Assembly (NCBI GenBank): GCA_015698045.1
Contig: BLAL01000304.1
Coordinates: 620,001 to 684,000, forward strand
Length of the DNA stretch: 64,000 bases
From: Rhizophagus clarus
Lineage: Eukaryota; Glomeromycota; Glomeromycetes; Glomerales; Glomeraceae
Direction of reading: 5' to 3'
Below are positions 53,899-63,383 of this stretch, in pieces. Position numbers and translations under genes: made by a program. Position 1 is the first letter of the stretch, and each line of letters begins with the position of its first letter. Below the pieces are notes generated by a model that was given only the letters and a program-made list of their open reading frames with translations, had not been told where the DNA came from and searched no databases.

Positions 53899-55829
53899 TT
53901 TCGTGATTCGTCATCAATATCATCCTCATTATCATCTTCAATTTCTTCTTCAGAATCTTCTTCCAATATGTATTCTTCAGAATCTTCAGAGTCTTCAGGA
54001 TCTTCTTCCTCATTTTGGTATACATAATTAACTTTTTTAGTCCGCTTTAGTCTGGGGCAATTAGCCTTTGTATGTCCAGCATTTCCACATACTGAGCAAT
54101 GCCGGACAAGTTTACTTGATGCTTTACTTGGCACTACCTTTCTAACAACTTTCTTTGTGGCATAGGCACTTCTGGGTGTAAAGGGACTCTTTCTAACATG
54201 AGCTGTTTGACCTCCTAATCTCTTTTTAAGTTCTTCATAAATAAAATTTTCTAATGTAGCGTCATCTGTTCCTATTCCTGTATATCCCAAATCTCTTGCT
54301 AGACGAATTTTAAAATCATCTTTTTGTGGTTGAGCTTTATAATTAACTGGAGCTATTGTATGAGCTTGTATTCTTTTGCCTGCACTTTCATGCCATATAT
54401 TACGCAAGTCTGTAAAAAATGCAATGACTGTAGCAGGAGTAGCAATTCTAACTCTCATTTCTAAATCAGAAGGCAATTGATTAAATAGATAAGGTAAGGC
54501 ATCAGCATCTGGCATTGCTTGTACTAGTGGTTTGATTCGTTTTTCATAACTATCTGGAGTATCTGTCTCTAAAAACTTTTCATTAACAAGAGCAAATATA
54601 GCACTTCGGTTAGTCCCTACCATAACTTCTCTATATTTTTCACGCAACCAGTTTAGGAAGAGAGGTTCAGTATTAATAGCTGGATTACCTCCTGCATAAG
54701 GATCATTGGCAGGAACAGGTGCAAACCTACCTGTCATTTTATTTATCATAACTTGACATCTTGCAACAGCATTAAAGCCAGCAACGGCTAAAGGACGTGC
54801 CATCTCATTTATATTTCTAAGCTTTTGATAATATACGTCTGGTGGTTCCTGCCCATCATAATTGGGTAATTGTGCAAGTAATGGTGCTAATGTATGCATG
54901 ACATCTTGTATTGTAGCCATGTTTCCTGGAGGATTGTTTTGTAAATTCAAAATAATTTGTCGTGAATTTAATTCCCTACCCTTCCATTTTTGGTATCTAT
55001 TAAATACAAATGCCCGATTGAATTCTGCTAATTCTGCCTCTGCTTTGCGTCTCTGATTTATTCGCTGAAGAATAGCTTTTTCTCCTATTAATACATTTAT
55101 TCGATTTTGCTTTCTTAAGGCTATCCTTTGTCCATTAGTTTGCCTATCCTGTGCTATTTGCCACCAACGTCGACGCTCATTTACCTCATTATTATATGCT
55201 AAAGTCAGTAGCTGAGCTTGAATATAATCATTTCTAGTATTTGTTAATTCATTCCTAAGGGCATTGATTCGCTCATTAGCTGTACGGTATAAACCTTGCA
55301 TGTTAATAGCATCTTGAGCATTTCTTTGCATAAGTTCACGAGCAGTTGTTAATAAGATTCGTATACCATCTAGTGTATTTTTGGGGTTGAATGATGTATC
55401 CCCATCAAAATATGATTCCACCCGATCTAGCGCTCTAGCAATATTTATTAAAATATCAGGTATTGCCATATTTTTTTGTTCTTCTTCGGAATGATTATTA
55501 TTAGATTTAGATAATTCTTGTATACGAGATTTAAGTTTATCTATTATGTCTTCTAGCTGGATAATTCGATTATCTTGAATAACTAATGCCTCCTCTTTTA
55601 GCTCCAGATGATCCTGACATTTTTTAAGCTCACCTAGGATGACCTTACATTTATCCTTTAGCTGATTAACTTCATCATCATAAGATTGAAGATTCTTTTC
55701 AAGATGAGAAATATATCGCTCACAGGCTTTAATTTCCTCTTCTAGTTTGTGGATTTTCTTTTGTACTAACTTTATCCCTAGATCAAAGTTGCTATTTAGC
55801 TGATCAAGATATGTCTGCTCAACCCTCAT
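53853..55829 (-). CDS. Gag-like protein with CCHC knuckle
   Basis: 658 codons. A coiled coil occupies 1-115. A second Met at 121 (AIPDILINIARALDRVE) may be the true start, since ATG 55829 overlaps the integrase ATG. Helical capsid-like region at about 300-520: PNYDGQEPPDVYYQKLRNI, LFLNWLREKYREVMVG, SYEKRIKPLVQAMPDADALPYLFNQLPSDLEMRVRI, resembling Ty3-type Gag capsid organisation. Then a basic stretch (RKSPFTPRSAYATKKVVRKV) and the knuckle CSVCGNAGHTKANC (578-591), then a Glu/Asp tail (about 606-643) and the slip site. It would bind nucleic acid and assemble particles, in place of the missing Polinton capsid proteins (inference). Confidence 0.85.
   Translation of the reverse strand: MRVEQTYLDQLNSNFDLGIKLVQKKIHKLEEEIKACERYISHLEKNLQSYDDEVNQLKDKCKVILGELKKCQDHLELKEEALVIQDNRIIQLEDIIDKLKSRIQELSKSNNNHSEEEQKNMAIPDILINIARALDRVESYFDGDTSFNPKNTLDGIRILLTTARELMQRNAQDAINMQGLYRTANERINALRNELTNTRNDYIQAQLLTLAYNNEVNERRRWWQIAQDRQTNGQRIALRKQNRINVLIGEKAILQRINQRRKAEAELAEFNRAFVFNRYQKWKGRELNSRQIILNLQNNPPGNMATIQDVMHTLAPLLAQLPNYDGQEPPDVYYQKLRNINEMARPLAVAGFNAVARCQVMINKMTGRFAPVPANDPYAGGNPAINTEPLFLNWLREKYREVMVGTNRSAIFALVNEKFLETDTPDSYEKRIKPLVQAMPDADALPYLFNQLPSDLEMRVRIATPATVIAFFTDLRNIWHESAGKRIQAHTIAPVNYKAQPQKDDFKIRLARDLGYTGIGTDDATLENFIYEELKKRLGGQTAHVRKSPFTPRSAYATKKVVRKVVPSKASSKLVRHCSVCGNAGHTKANCPRLKRTKKVNYVYQNEEEDPEDSEDSEEYILEEDSEEEIEDDNEDDIDDESRNCYALKKKWCEVEYL
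53877..53889 (-). other. slippery sequence U UUA AAA AAA AAG, Gag/protease junction
   Basis: Gag codons GCT TTA AAA AAA AAG TGG contain two canonical heptamers in frame, T TTA AAA and A AAA AAG. Slipping -1 on either leads into AAA GTG GTG CGA, the protease frame. Gag stops 21 bases later at TAA. The run has nine A; one more would give a direct fusion. Confidence 0.6.
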
Positions 55830-56907
55830 TGTTACCTATTATTCCTATAGATTCTGGTGAGGCTCGAAATCTTGATATTTCTATTGCTTTGAAAAAGATT
55901 TATTATCAGCCTATTGGTTATCAGAGAAATGCTAAAAAATTGTTTGAAGCTTCTATTAAGGCTGGATATGATTTTACTATTGATGAAGTGAATGACTGGC
56001 TTGAGAGACAGGCTGTTCACCAAATACATAAACCTCGTCCTAGATATATTCCTTATGCAAGTTTTTCCTCTATTACTATACCCAATGAAGTACATCAAGC
56101 TGATGTGCTCTATATGCCTTATGATAAAGTAGGACGAGTCACCTATCTTTTTTGCCTCAATATTGTGGACGTTGCTTCTAGATATAAAGCTTCTGTCCCT
56201 ATTGGTGCATATAGTGTTAAGGATAGAGAGGGAATCTTAACTTCTAAAACTATTGCACGTGCTTTTAAAAGTATATATGATGATGAATCCCATCCTCTTG
56301 TCTGGCCAAAATTATTAATCACTGATAGGGGTTCTGAATTTAAGGGAGAATGTGAGGTGCTTATGATGGAACATAACGTGAAAATTCAGAAGGCTAAATC
56401 TAAGCGTACTATGGGTATTGTTGAGAGATATAATCAAACATTAGCTAAAAGATTATTTCGTATACAAGACGCACATGACTTATTAACATTGCATTTATCT
56501 GAAAGATCTAGGTCTTGGGTACAGAATTTGCCTATAATTGTTGAGGACATTAATAATTCTATCACACGTCAGATTGGTATTTCTCCTGCTAAGGCTATAA
56601 AAAGAATCAGGTTAAGGCCAAACCCTCTTGGCCTGCTAGACGTTCAATTGGCTATGATGAAGCAATTTTACCAAGCTATACTGAAGTTCGATATCTTTTT
56701 GAACCTAGTGATCTAGAAGGAGGAAAAAAAAGAGCAACCGACTGCAATTGGTCTCTTGAAGTTTTTATAATTGAATCATATTTGCTAAAAGAAAATCAAC
56801 CAGTTCTCTATAAACTTTATAATGGCCCTGAGCGTTCATTCGTGAGAGAAGAACTACAGATCGTAAAGGATGTGCAATTACCACCTCAATGGATACTTAA
56901 GCATTAG
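55811..56907 (+). CDS. rve integrase (Polinton/retroviral type), one frame break
   Basis: The main frame runs 55811-56716, the C-terminal frame 56593-56907. N-terminal segment, then catalytic core: HQADVLYM (Asp98), ITDRGSEFKGE (Asp172) and GIVERYNQTL (Glu205), the D,D-x(~33)-E triad. The C-terminal module, VKAKPSWPARRSIGYDEA, YTEVRYLFEPSDLEGGKKRATD and SFVREELQIV, is the usual tail of Polinton integrases but lies in the -1 frame. The break is at ATAAAAAG (56597-56604). One more A restores GCT ATA AAA AAG AAT CAG GTT. So this copy is frameshifted, misassembled or recoded. It overlaps Gag head to head by 19 bp and the finger gene tail to tail by 11 bp. Confidence 0.9.
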
Positions 56908-58186
56908 TCTTACCTCCTCTCTCCTCCACTTGGTATAGAATTTGTTCGAAAGCATTGCTTAAGTAATCATCTATTTCAGCTCTATTATAGACTATAATTT
57001 GTGTATTTCTAAGCCAATCAGTTCGTGAATTCTTTTTTCCTGCTTTATCATTCCCAGGCTTATCATCTATAAGAAATTTGGTTAGAGAACATAGAGCAAA
57101 CTTAAATTGTCCACGCTTATCAAATTCTTTTTCAAGTATTTCCTTAAATTGTCTTCTTCGGCTTTCTAGCATTTTTCGTATATCACTTCCATTGTCTGGA
57201 TGAGATCGTGGGACTTTTGCACGATGCACAGCTATGGCTCTTCTTTTAAGTGCTGTGCCTAATTCTTCTTGCTCCCTAAATTCTATATCTCTTTCTTGTT
57301 CTTCAGTAATTCCTCCCAAACGCTTGAATTCTTCATTATTTGCCTTTTCTTGCCTACAGTACTCTTCATATTCTTCTTTTGTAGGTGGCCTACTTGCTTC
57401 AGGATCCAATTGCTCAAGATCATGATTTAGAAGATTGCATTCATGCAAGTTTTCTGGTCTATCTCTATCACCTAGTTCAAGTTCTTTCCATCTCTTTAGC
57501 AATCTCGCTCCCCATTTTCTGAAGTGTTCACCAGGCTTACGATTATTTGGATTAATAAATCTGACTGCTTCCTCTGGGATCTTAGGAAGTTCTGTTTCAC
57601 TTGTTGTTAACCTTTCTGGAAATATTTCTTTACGAATTTCAGCTACAACCCCCTTCACATCTATATGACCCCCCCTCTCTCTATCAAATCTCCGTTGTAA
57701 ATATTGGATTGCTGAATATAGAAATGAACTCCATTTTGAAGTAGTTATACCTGTATATGGTCGATCACACTCTTTTTTCATCTCTAAGTAGAAACGCTTT
57801 CTATCAAACTCCTCTGGCCTACAACATGTTTCCTGTTGCAAGTTTTTATAAGTGCCTAATTTTCTTTTTATATCCTGATAATTCCATTCGATATTAGGGT
57901 TTTTGAAAGGAATATCTTTACTAGAGTCTTGAATTGCCTCTTGAACAGGATTTTGGTTAATTTCTTGGGTTAGTATTTGAAGAGGTTCTTGGATAGCCTC
58001 TTGAACAGGTTGTTTGTTAACTTCTTGGTTATCTTCTTGAACAGGCGATTGAATTGGAGTATCAGTTTTAGGTTTACATGGATTTTTTCGTCTAAGATGC
58101 TCACGAAGTTTTTGAGGTGTTGCGCATTTTTGCCCACAACTATTACAGATTGTAATTTTCTTATCACTTCTTATTTTTCTAACCAT
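56897..58186 (-). CDS. zinc finger protein with conserved C-terminal domain
   Basis: 429 residues. N-terminal basic start and finger CNSCGQKCATPQKLREHLRRKNPC (about 14-37), then four to five PVQEAIQ/EINQ repeats (45-90) and a disordered linker. A charged helical body follows (EEFDRKRFYLEMKKECDRPY, YCRQEKANNEEFKRLGG). The C-terminal domain at about 355-429 contains QFKFALCSLTKFLIDD and VYNRAEIDDYLSNAFEQILYQVEERGGK. A similar ending (two helices then ERGSGW or ERGGK) occurs, as I recall it, in proteins from other Polinton-like elements, of unknown role. The start codon lies 9 bp from the TIR border. DNA binding by the finger is inferred. Confidence 0.7.
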   Translation of the reverse strand: MVRKIRSDKKITICNSCGQKCATPQKLREHLRRKNPCKPKTDTPIQSPVQEDNQEVNKQPVQEAIQEPLQILTQEINQNPVQEAIQDSSKDIPFKNPNIEWNYQDIKRKLGTYKNLQQETCCRPEEFDRKRFYLEMKKECDRPYTGITTSKWSSFLYSAIQYLQRRFDRERGGHIDVKGVVAEIRKEIFPERLTTSETELPKIPEEAVRFINPNNRKPGEHFRKWGARLLKRWKELELGDRDRPENLHECNLLNHDLEQLDPEASRPPTKEEYEEYCRQEKANNEEFKRLGGITEEQERDIEFREQEELGTALKRRAIAVHRAKVPRSHPDNGSDIRKMLESRRRQFKEILEKEFDKRGQFKFALCSLTKFLIDDKPGNDKAGKKNSRTDWLRNTQIIVYNRAEIDDYLSNAFEQILYQVEERGGKTNA

Positions 58187-58194
58187 TGTGTTAT

Positions 58195-59652
58195 CTCTAA
58201 CCGTCGCACTATTACTTACTTATAAAATTTTTTCTTTAATTAATTATTTCCTATTTTTTTCAGTTTTCGGTTATAGAGCCGTTACCAAAAGCAGTATTTA
58301 CAGGCTTGCCAAAATGGTTTTGGGCTATTACAAAACTTAAGTATTAACTATTTATTAATTAATCTTTTGAATTTTAGTGTTAAAAAATAGGATGATTAGT
58401 GAATATTCTTGTCCGTATCTTTGCAATACTGGAAAGGTTTGCAATAACCCTTGTATTCGCCCTGAAGGTTGCCGATTTCATAGAAAATCAAAAAAACGGA
58501 TACCATGCTCTGACTGCGGGAAGCCTACCGCTTCTTCTTGTGGCCGATGCCCGTTACATATCAGAGGCTATTATGTTACCCAGTATTATGACAGATTGCG
58601 GACTAAAGCTTTAAACCTGGAATATACTAAGGGTATAATAGGAATGTAATGTATTCTCGTTAGATTTATTTAGATCATGATTTTTATGTGCTCTAGCTTG
58701 CCAGAATTATTTACTGATATGTGATTTTTTCGTTAGACTTATAAATTCCCCCAGCAGAGCGGAAACATTAGACAAATAAATAATGTATTAGATAAGGAGT
58801 TAGCCTGTACGAAGCCAATTCCTGATATATATTTTTTCGTTAGATTAATAAATTCCCGGCAAGGCGGACAGACTTATTTTTCAGAAGCTGATTTGCTATT
58901 CGGTTATCTAGTCTCCACTGAATCTGTTCTCAGCTTTGGAAAAGTTGGGACAAAAATCTCGTTAGATTTATTTAACAATTATGCTATTTAATGGGCTAGC
59001 TTGCGCAGAAGCCATTCTTGTATATAGAAAAGTTCGTTAGATTTAAAAAATCACATGATTTTTCGTTAGACTTATTTTTGTTAGACTTATTTATTAAATA
59101 TGCTAATTGATGCGCTAGCCTGCATTAAACCTTTTCTTGATTAAGGAAAAGTTGGGACAAAAATCTCGTTAGACTTATTTTTTTCGTTAGACTTATTTAG
59201 GGGGTAATAAGGACCGTTAGATTTATTTTGGTTAGACTTATTTTTTTTCGTTAGACTTATTTAGGGGTAATAAGTACCGTTAGATTTATTTTGGTTAGAC
59301 TTATTTAATAAATATGCCAATTAATACGCTAATCCTTGTAGAATTAATTCCTGATATATTTATTTTCGTTAGACTTATTTTTCGTTAGATTTATTTACAA
59401 TAGAGAAATTACAATTCTAGAAGTCTTAGAAGCTTTTCTAATATATTAATAAAAAATTGATATAGAAATTAACCTTCTAAGACGGCTAAAAGCTTTTCTA
59501 ACACAATATAGAAATTAATATTCTAGATCTTTTAGAACTAATTCTCATATAATAAAAAAACGATATTGATTTTAACATTCAGGGGGTCGTAACACACAAT
59601 AGCAAGGGGGGACGGACCTTACGGTCCTTAAACCCCCACTTTGCCATTGTGT
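58195..59652. repeat. right terminal inverted repeat, 1458 bp
   Basis: Reverse complement of 44153-45610; in all stretches compared by eye, including the terminal 80 bases, the motif array and the gene, no difference was found. Ends ..TTGCCATTGTGT followed by the CATCT duplication. Confidence 0.95.
58377..58649 (+). CDS. TIR-encoded Cys-rich zinc protein, right copy
   Basis: Identical in sequence to the left-TIR copy and again read toward the terminus. Identity of the two copies is expected if Polinton-like replication or repair copies one TIR from the other. The stop is followed within about 20 bases by the first GTTAGATTTATTTAGATC motif. Confidence 0.75.
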   Translation: MLKNRMISEYSCPYLCNTGKVCNNPCIRPEGCRFHRKSKKRIPCSDCGKPTASSCGRCPLHIRGYYVTQYYDRLRTKALNLEYTKGIIGM

Positions 59653-59856
59653 CATCTTAATTGATGTTTGAGAGTACTGTCTTTAATTAATTATAATATT
59701 ATTCTAATATGTTAAATAAAGAGAGAAGTTATGCTGGTTTAAAGGTTAAAGTATAATAAAGTTATGGCGGAAGCTCTCTAAAAATAAAAGTTATGAGAAA
59801 GTTATAATGGTGGTTAAGGGTAAGCCAAAATCCTTGATATTTGAATTACCTAAAAA

Positions 59857-60810
59857 TAGGGCTCTGATCAGTTTCAGTAATTACCGAACCGTACTGACCA
59901 GTTTTGGTATTGGAGCAGTTTTGGTTTTATAATTTATTGAACTAAAACTTTCAGTTTTGGTATCAGTTTTGCGATTTACTGAACCAATTTACCGATAATA
60001 AAAACATTTTTTTTATAAGAAAAACAACTTTTTATTAAATAATATAGATAATGATCTATTTAAAAAAATAATGTTTTGCAACGTTATTTTTGCAAAACTT
60101 GTAAAAAATGTTGCGAAACATTTTTTACATAGACGATTTGATAAAAAAATAACATTTCGCAACATTATTTTTGTGAAACTTGTAAAAAACATTGCGAAAT
60201 ATTTTTTACATAAACGATTTGATATAAAAAATAACATTTCACAACATTATTTTTGCATAATTTGTAAAAAACATTGTGAAACGTTTTTACATAGATGATT
60301 TGATATAAAAAATAACATTTTGCAACATTATTTTTGCGAAACTTGCAAAAAATGTTGCAAAACATTTTTTACATAAATGATTTGATATAAAAAATAATGT
60401 TTTGCAAATTTATTTTTACGGAATTTGTAAAAAATGTTGCAAAACATTTTTTACATAAACAATTTAATATGGAAAATAATGTTTTGCAACATTATTTTCC
60501 TTTTTATTTAAAAATATTTTTATAAAATAATTTAATATAAAAAAAACGTCTCGCAACATTTTTTTTTGTCACTTTAATAAAAATGTTGTGAAATGTTTTT
60601 TTATAGATGATTTGATAAGAAAAAATCATTTCGCAACTTTTTTTTTGCTAAATGTTGCAAAACGTTTTTTTATTAAAAACGTTCAGTAAATCAGTTCAGT
60701 TTTTGGTAATTACCGATTAGTTTCAGTAATCATTAATACCGATACTGATCAATTTAATTTAGTATCAGTTTTTGCAAAAACTGAACTGAACCGAACCAAT
60801 CGGAGCCCTA
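59857..60810. mobile_element. hAT-type non-autonomous element, 954 bp, with 82-bp array
   Basis: Ends TAGGGCTC(T)GAT and ATCGGAGCCCTA, flanked by a perfect 8-bp duplication CCTAAAAA (59849-59856, 60811-60818). Subterminal CAGTTTCAGTAATTACCG and its inverse occur on both sides. The middle (60069-60600) is a tandem array of about seven units spaced 82 bp, each with GTTTTGCAACATTATTTTTGC and AAAAATGTTGCAAAAC arms. No transposase. Inserted in the outer element to the right of the Polinton-like element. Confidence 0.9.
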
Positions 60811-61040
60811 CCTAAAAATAGAAAGTGAGAGAAATTAAGAGAGCCAGAAAAATGGAGTCATATTACTATATTGAGAGAATGTAAAAATCTAAACCAAGCA
60901 GGTAAGGATTTTACAGAGGATAATCAAAAGTATACGGACATTTTTCAAAGTAAAAATTTCATATAAATTAATACAAATTTATTAAGTAATTATATTAATC
61001 TGATTATCTTTTATTAATTTTATTAAAAAAAAGTTATATA

Positions 61041-61779
61041 TTATCGCCCTTTTCAATTTAGTGTGACCCCTGATCGTGTAATAATATATATAAATCACTT
61101 TTGATTTCTCTGATTTCCTCCATTTTTTTGCAAACCGTTCTAGTAAAACTTTTCTATTGTGTTAACTCTCTTGTGATTTCCTGTGATTTCAGAAACTTTT
61201 TATATTAAACTACATATTTACAAAGTTTCAGGTATGGTATTTAACAAACTAAAGTTGGCTTTCAAACTATTAAGTTTGAGAGATTTCCTGAGATTTCCTT
61301 TGATTTCTTTTTTATGCTAAATCTCTTAAAAAATAGAAGATTTATTTATTTTTATAAACTTTTTAAGAAGTTTAAACTTATATATAAGCTTGAAGATTTA
61401 TTAACTAATGACTTATTATATCTTTTTGTAGGTTTTCAATAAATAAATATCAGATATAGAACACAGAGTTTATATTTTAATAATATAATGTTTAATGGTT
61501 AATAATATATAAACAGGCATATTGTTAGATTAAAATAACTTTAAAGCAGTTGTTCTCTTGTAATAATATATTTAATATTTTACTTTTATTCTGTTCTTTT
61601 TATTGTAAAATAATTTTATTTCTACCATTTTTTTCTTTGACGTGTAAATACAACTAATCATGTGACAACAATAACATAAAGTCTTATTGGCTGATTATCA
61701 CATGAAAACTGAAAATCGATTTTCCTGTATATGACATGCTAAAAATCAGGGGGTCGCATTAAATTGAAAAGGGCGATAA
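61041..61779. mobile_element. 739-bp TIR element nested in the Tc1 copy
   Basis: TIRs TTATCGCCCTTTTCAATTTA(G/A)TG(T/C)GACCCC at both ends, flanked by TA (61039-61040, 61780-61781). Repeated TTGATTTCC/TGTGATTTCC strings lie inside at 61100-61310. No coding sequence. It sits between the transposase C-terminus and the element end. Confidence 0.85.
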
Positions 61780-61783
61780 TAAT

Positions 61784-62792
61784 TAATACTATATTCATTT
61801 GCAGCAATAACCGCTTCTATTCTTCGCGACATGCTTTCAATTAATTTTTTAAAATATTCTGGTGAAATATCATCCCACGCATCTTTAACATACTTCTCAA
61901 ATACTTAGATATTAGATGGTGATGGATCACGACGATATACCATTCCTTTCATTTCTGCCCACATATTCTCAATAGGATTCAAATCAGGGCTTTGTGCTGG
62001 CCATTGAAGCACCACAATTTTGGCATCTTCACGGGCTGCCATAGTGACTTTTGAACAATGTGGTGGAGCATTATCTTCTTGGAAAATTCTGTTACCATGT
62101 GGAAAATGCTCATCCAAAGTAGGTACGACGTAATCTTGAATAATTTTAGCATGAGTTTGACCTGTAACTAAACCCTTTAACAGAACAATTAGTCCAAGTC
62201 CTCGCCAGGAGAAACAATCCCAAAATATTCTACTAAAGCTGTGTTTAACAGTAACAGCAACACAATCAGGATTCAATTCTTCTCCTGGTTCACGCCAAAC
62301 TCTTCTATTACGACCTTGCTGAAACTATGTAAAAGTGCTTTCGTCTGAAAAAAACATTCTTCTCCATTTTCTTGTTGTCCAATTTCTGTGTGCAAGAGCC
62401 CGCCTAATGATACGTTTCTGTCATTGCAGGTTTGTGACGAGGAATACAGGCACTAAGTCCAACCTTTTTAAGATTATGGCGTATGGTAATTGCAGAAATA
62501 GGTTGCTTTTTACGACTTGTCCAAACAGTTGCTATCTTTTTTGAACAAAGTTGGCGATTTTCACCATTTTCTTGAATGAAAGCTTTGAGTTCTTGTCACG
62601 CTAGTGAGTTAAAGAGTAGAGGGTGACCAGATTTTTTTTTGGTGTGAAAGAGCCAGTTTCACAAAAATGTTTAAGTACATCATAAATGGCAGTTTTACTA
62701 CACCTCAAGTTTTCTGCAATTAAACGACCTGATTGTTTGCAATTATAACCATAAATAATCGCATATCGAGTTTTTGGAGTGAGTGGTTTCAT
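61784..62792 (-). pseudogene. Tc1-type transposase, broken
   Basis: ATG 62792 begins an HTH region (TPKTRYAIIYGYNCKQSGRLIAENL-type with TAIYDVLKHF). The frame shifts near 62640. Catalytic parts are in 62276-61905: FQEDNAPPHCSK and SPDLNPIENMWAEMKG. A TAG/TAA-type stop after PSNI (61905) separates the last ~40 codons (VFEKYVKDAWDDISPEYFKKL), which otherwise remain open to 61784. It is a relative of, but not the same family as, the copy at 32717. Confidence 0.8.
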
Positions 62793-63383
62793 ATTTGGCT
62801 AATGTTTACTAAAAAAAACATTGGGACAGGTTTCATTATGTTATAAAGCGTTAAATGATGTCTTATTTATATTACGTCATCATGTAATGATTGGCATAAT
62901 TTTGTCAAAATAAAATGTCTGTATACTTTTGATCGCCCTCTGTAATGTGGGGAACCAGCATAGCATGGCGTTGTAATACCGATAGGATAGTTCTTCTCCC
63001 ACAATGTTTCTTCCTGAAATACTATTTCCATCTAAACTATACTAACCTAAAATACTATTTCTATTTAAACTATACTAAAGTAAAATCTAAACTAAAATAA
63101 TTTCTAAAAATAATTTTGTTACTAATACTAATGTATGTAAGTTTATATAACCCTAAAATTTGAGTTTTCAAAAAATTATGGAATTGATTTTGTATTACTA
63201 TCCAGTTATGTTATATGTTTTGTATCACTATCTGGTTATATCATGTGTTCTGTATTACTATCCAGTTTTTCATCAGATAATAATTTATCCTTTGGGTAAT
63301 AATTTATCCATTTTCCTTGTGTAATTTCTCTATCTATTATATTACCGCTTAATTATTTTTGTTACTATAATTCTCACGCTATA

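Larger units (their letters stand above)
44153..59652. mobile_element. complete 15.5-kb Polinton-like element with Gag/retropepsin module
   Basis: Exactly 15,500 bp. TIRs of 1,458 bp pair position for position (44153 with 59652 through 45610 with 58195). Target duplication CATCT at 44148-44152 and 59653-59657; an uninterrupted relative of the target is at 43195-43230 on the opposite strand. Gene order: TIR zinc protein (-), PolB (+), two small ORFs (+), F-box (-), F-box/LRR (+), small ORFs, coiled coil (+), ZnF-PR-Gag (-), integrase (+), finger protein (-), TIR zinc protein (+). PolB with an rve integrase and long TIRs is the Polinton/Maverick signature. A Gag-like protein and an aspartic protease, with no recognisable capsid, ATPase or cysteine protease, is not. 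The apparently identical TIRs and nearly intact ORFs indicate recent activity. Confidence 0.92.
60914..62942. mobile_element. Tc1/mariner element, 2029 bp including nested MITE
   Basis: Ends CAGAGGATAATCAAAAGTATAC and, inverted, CAGAGGGCGATCAAAAGTATAC, flanked by TA (60912-60913, 62943-62944). Carries a Tc1-type transposase on the minus strand and an unrelated 739-bp insertion. Without the insertion it is about 1.29 kb, a normal Tc1 size. It lies within the right arm of the outer element. Confidence 0.9.
43470..63383. mobile_element. outer ~1.4-kb TIR element split by three later insertions
   Basis: Inverted ends TATAGCGTGAGAATTATAGTA.. at 43470 and its complement ending 63383; similarity continues for at least 170 bp (ATTACCGCTTAATTATT.., ATAATTTATC.., ACTGGATAGTAATACA..). 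TA is the likely target duplication. Subtracting the Polinton-like element, the hAT element at 59857 and the Tc1 element at 60914 with their duplications leaves about 1,416 bp. Its own sequence has no gene. Tandem ACTGGATAGTAATACAA(A)ACACATAAC repeats occupy 43570-43740. Confidence 0.8.

Noticed and set aside
53853..56907. An LTR retrotransposon nested in the element
   Set aside because: Gag-PR and integrase are on opposite strands, no reverse transcriptase or RNase H is present, and no LTR pair or local target duplication was found.
44153..59652. Interpretation as a giant-virus or virophage integration
   Set aside because: No capsid, packaging ATPase or cysteine protease is recognisable; long TIRs, a target duplication and the PolB/integrase pair fit a Polinton-like transposon better.
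60013..60365. Overlapping small frames with FCNVIFAKLVKN-type repeats
   Set aside because: All are products of the 82-bp array within the hAT element.
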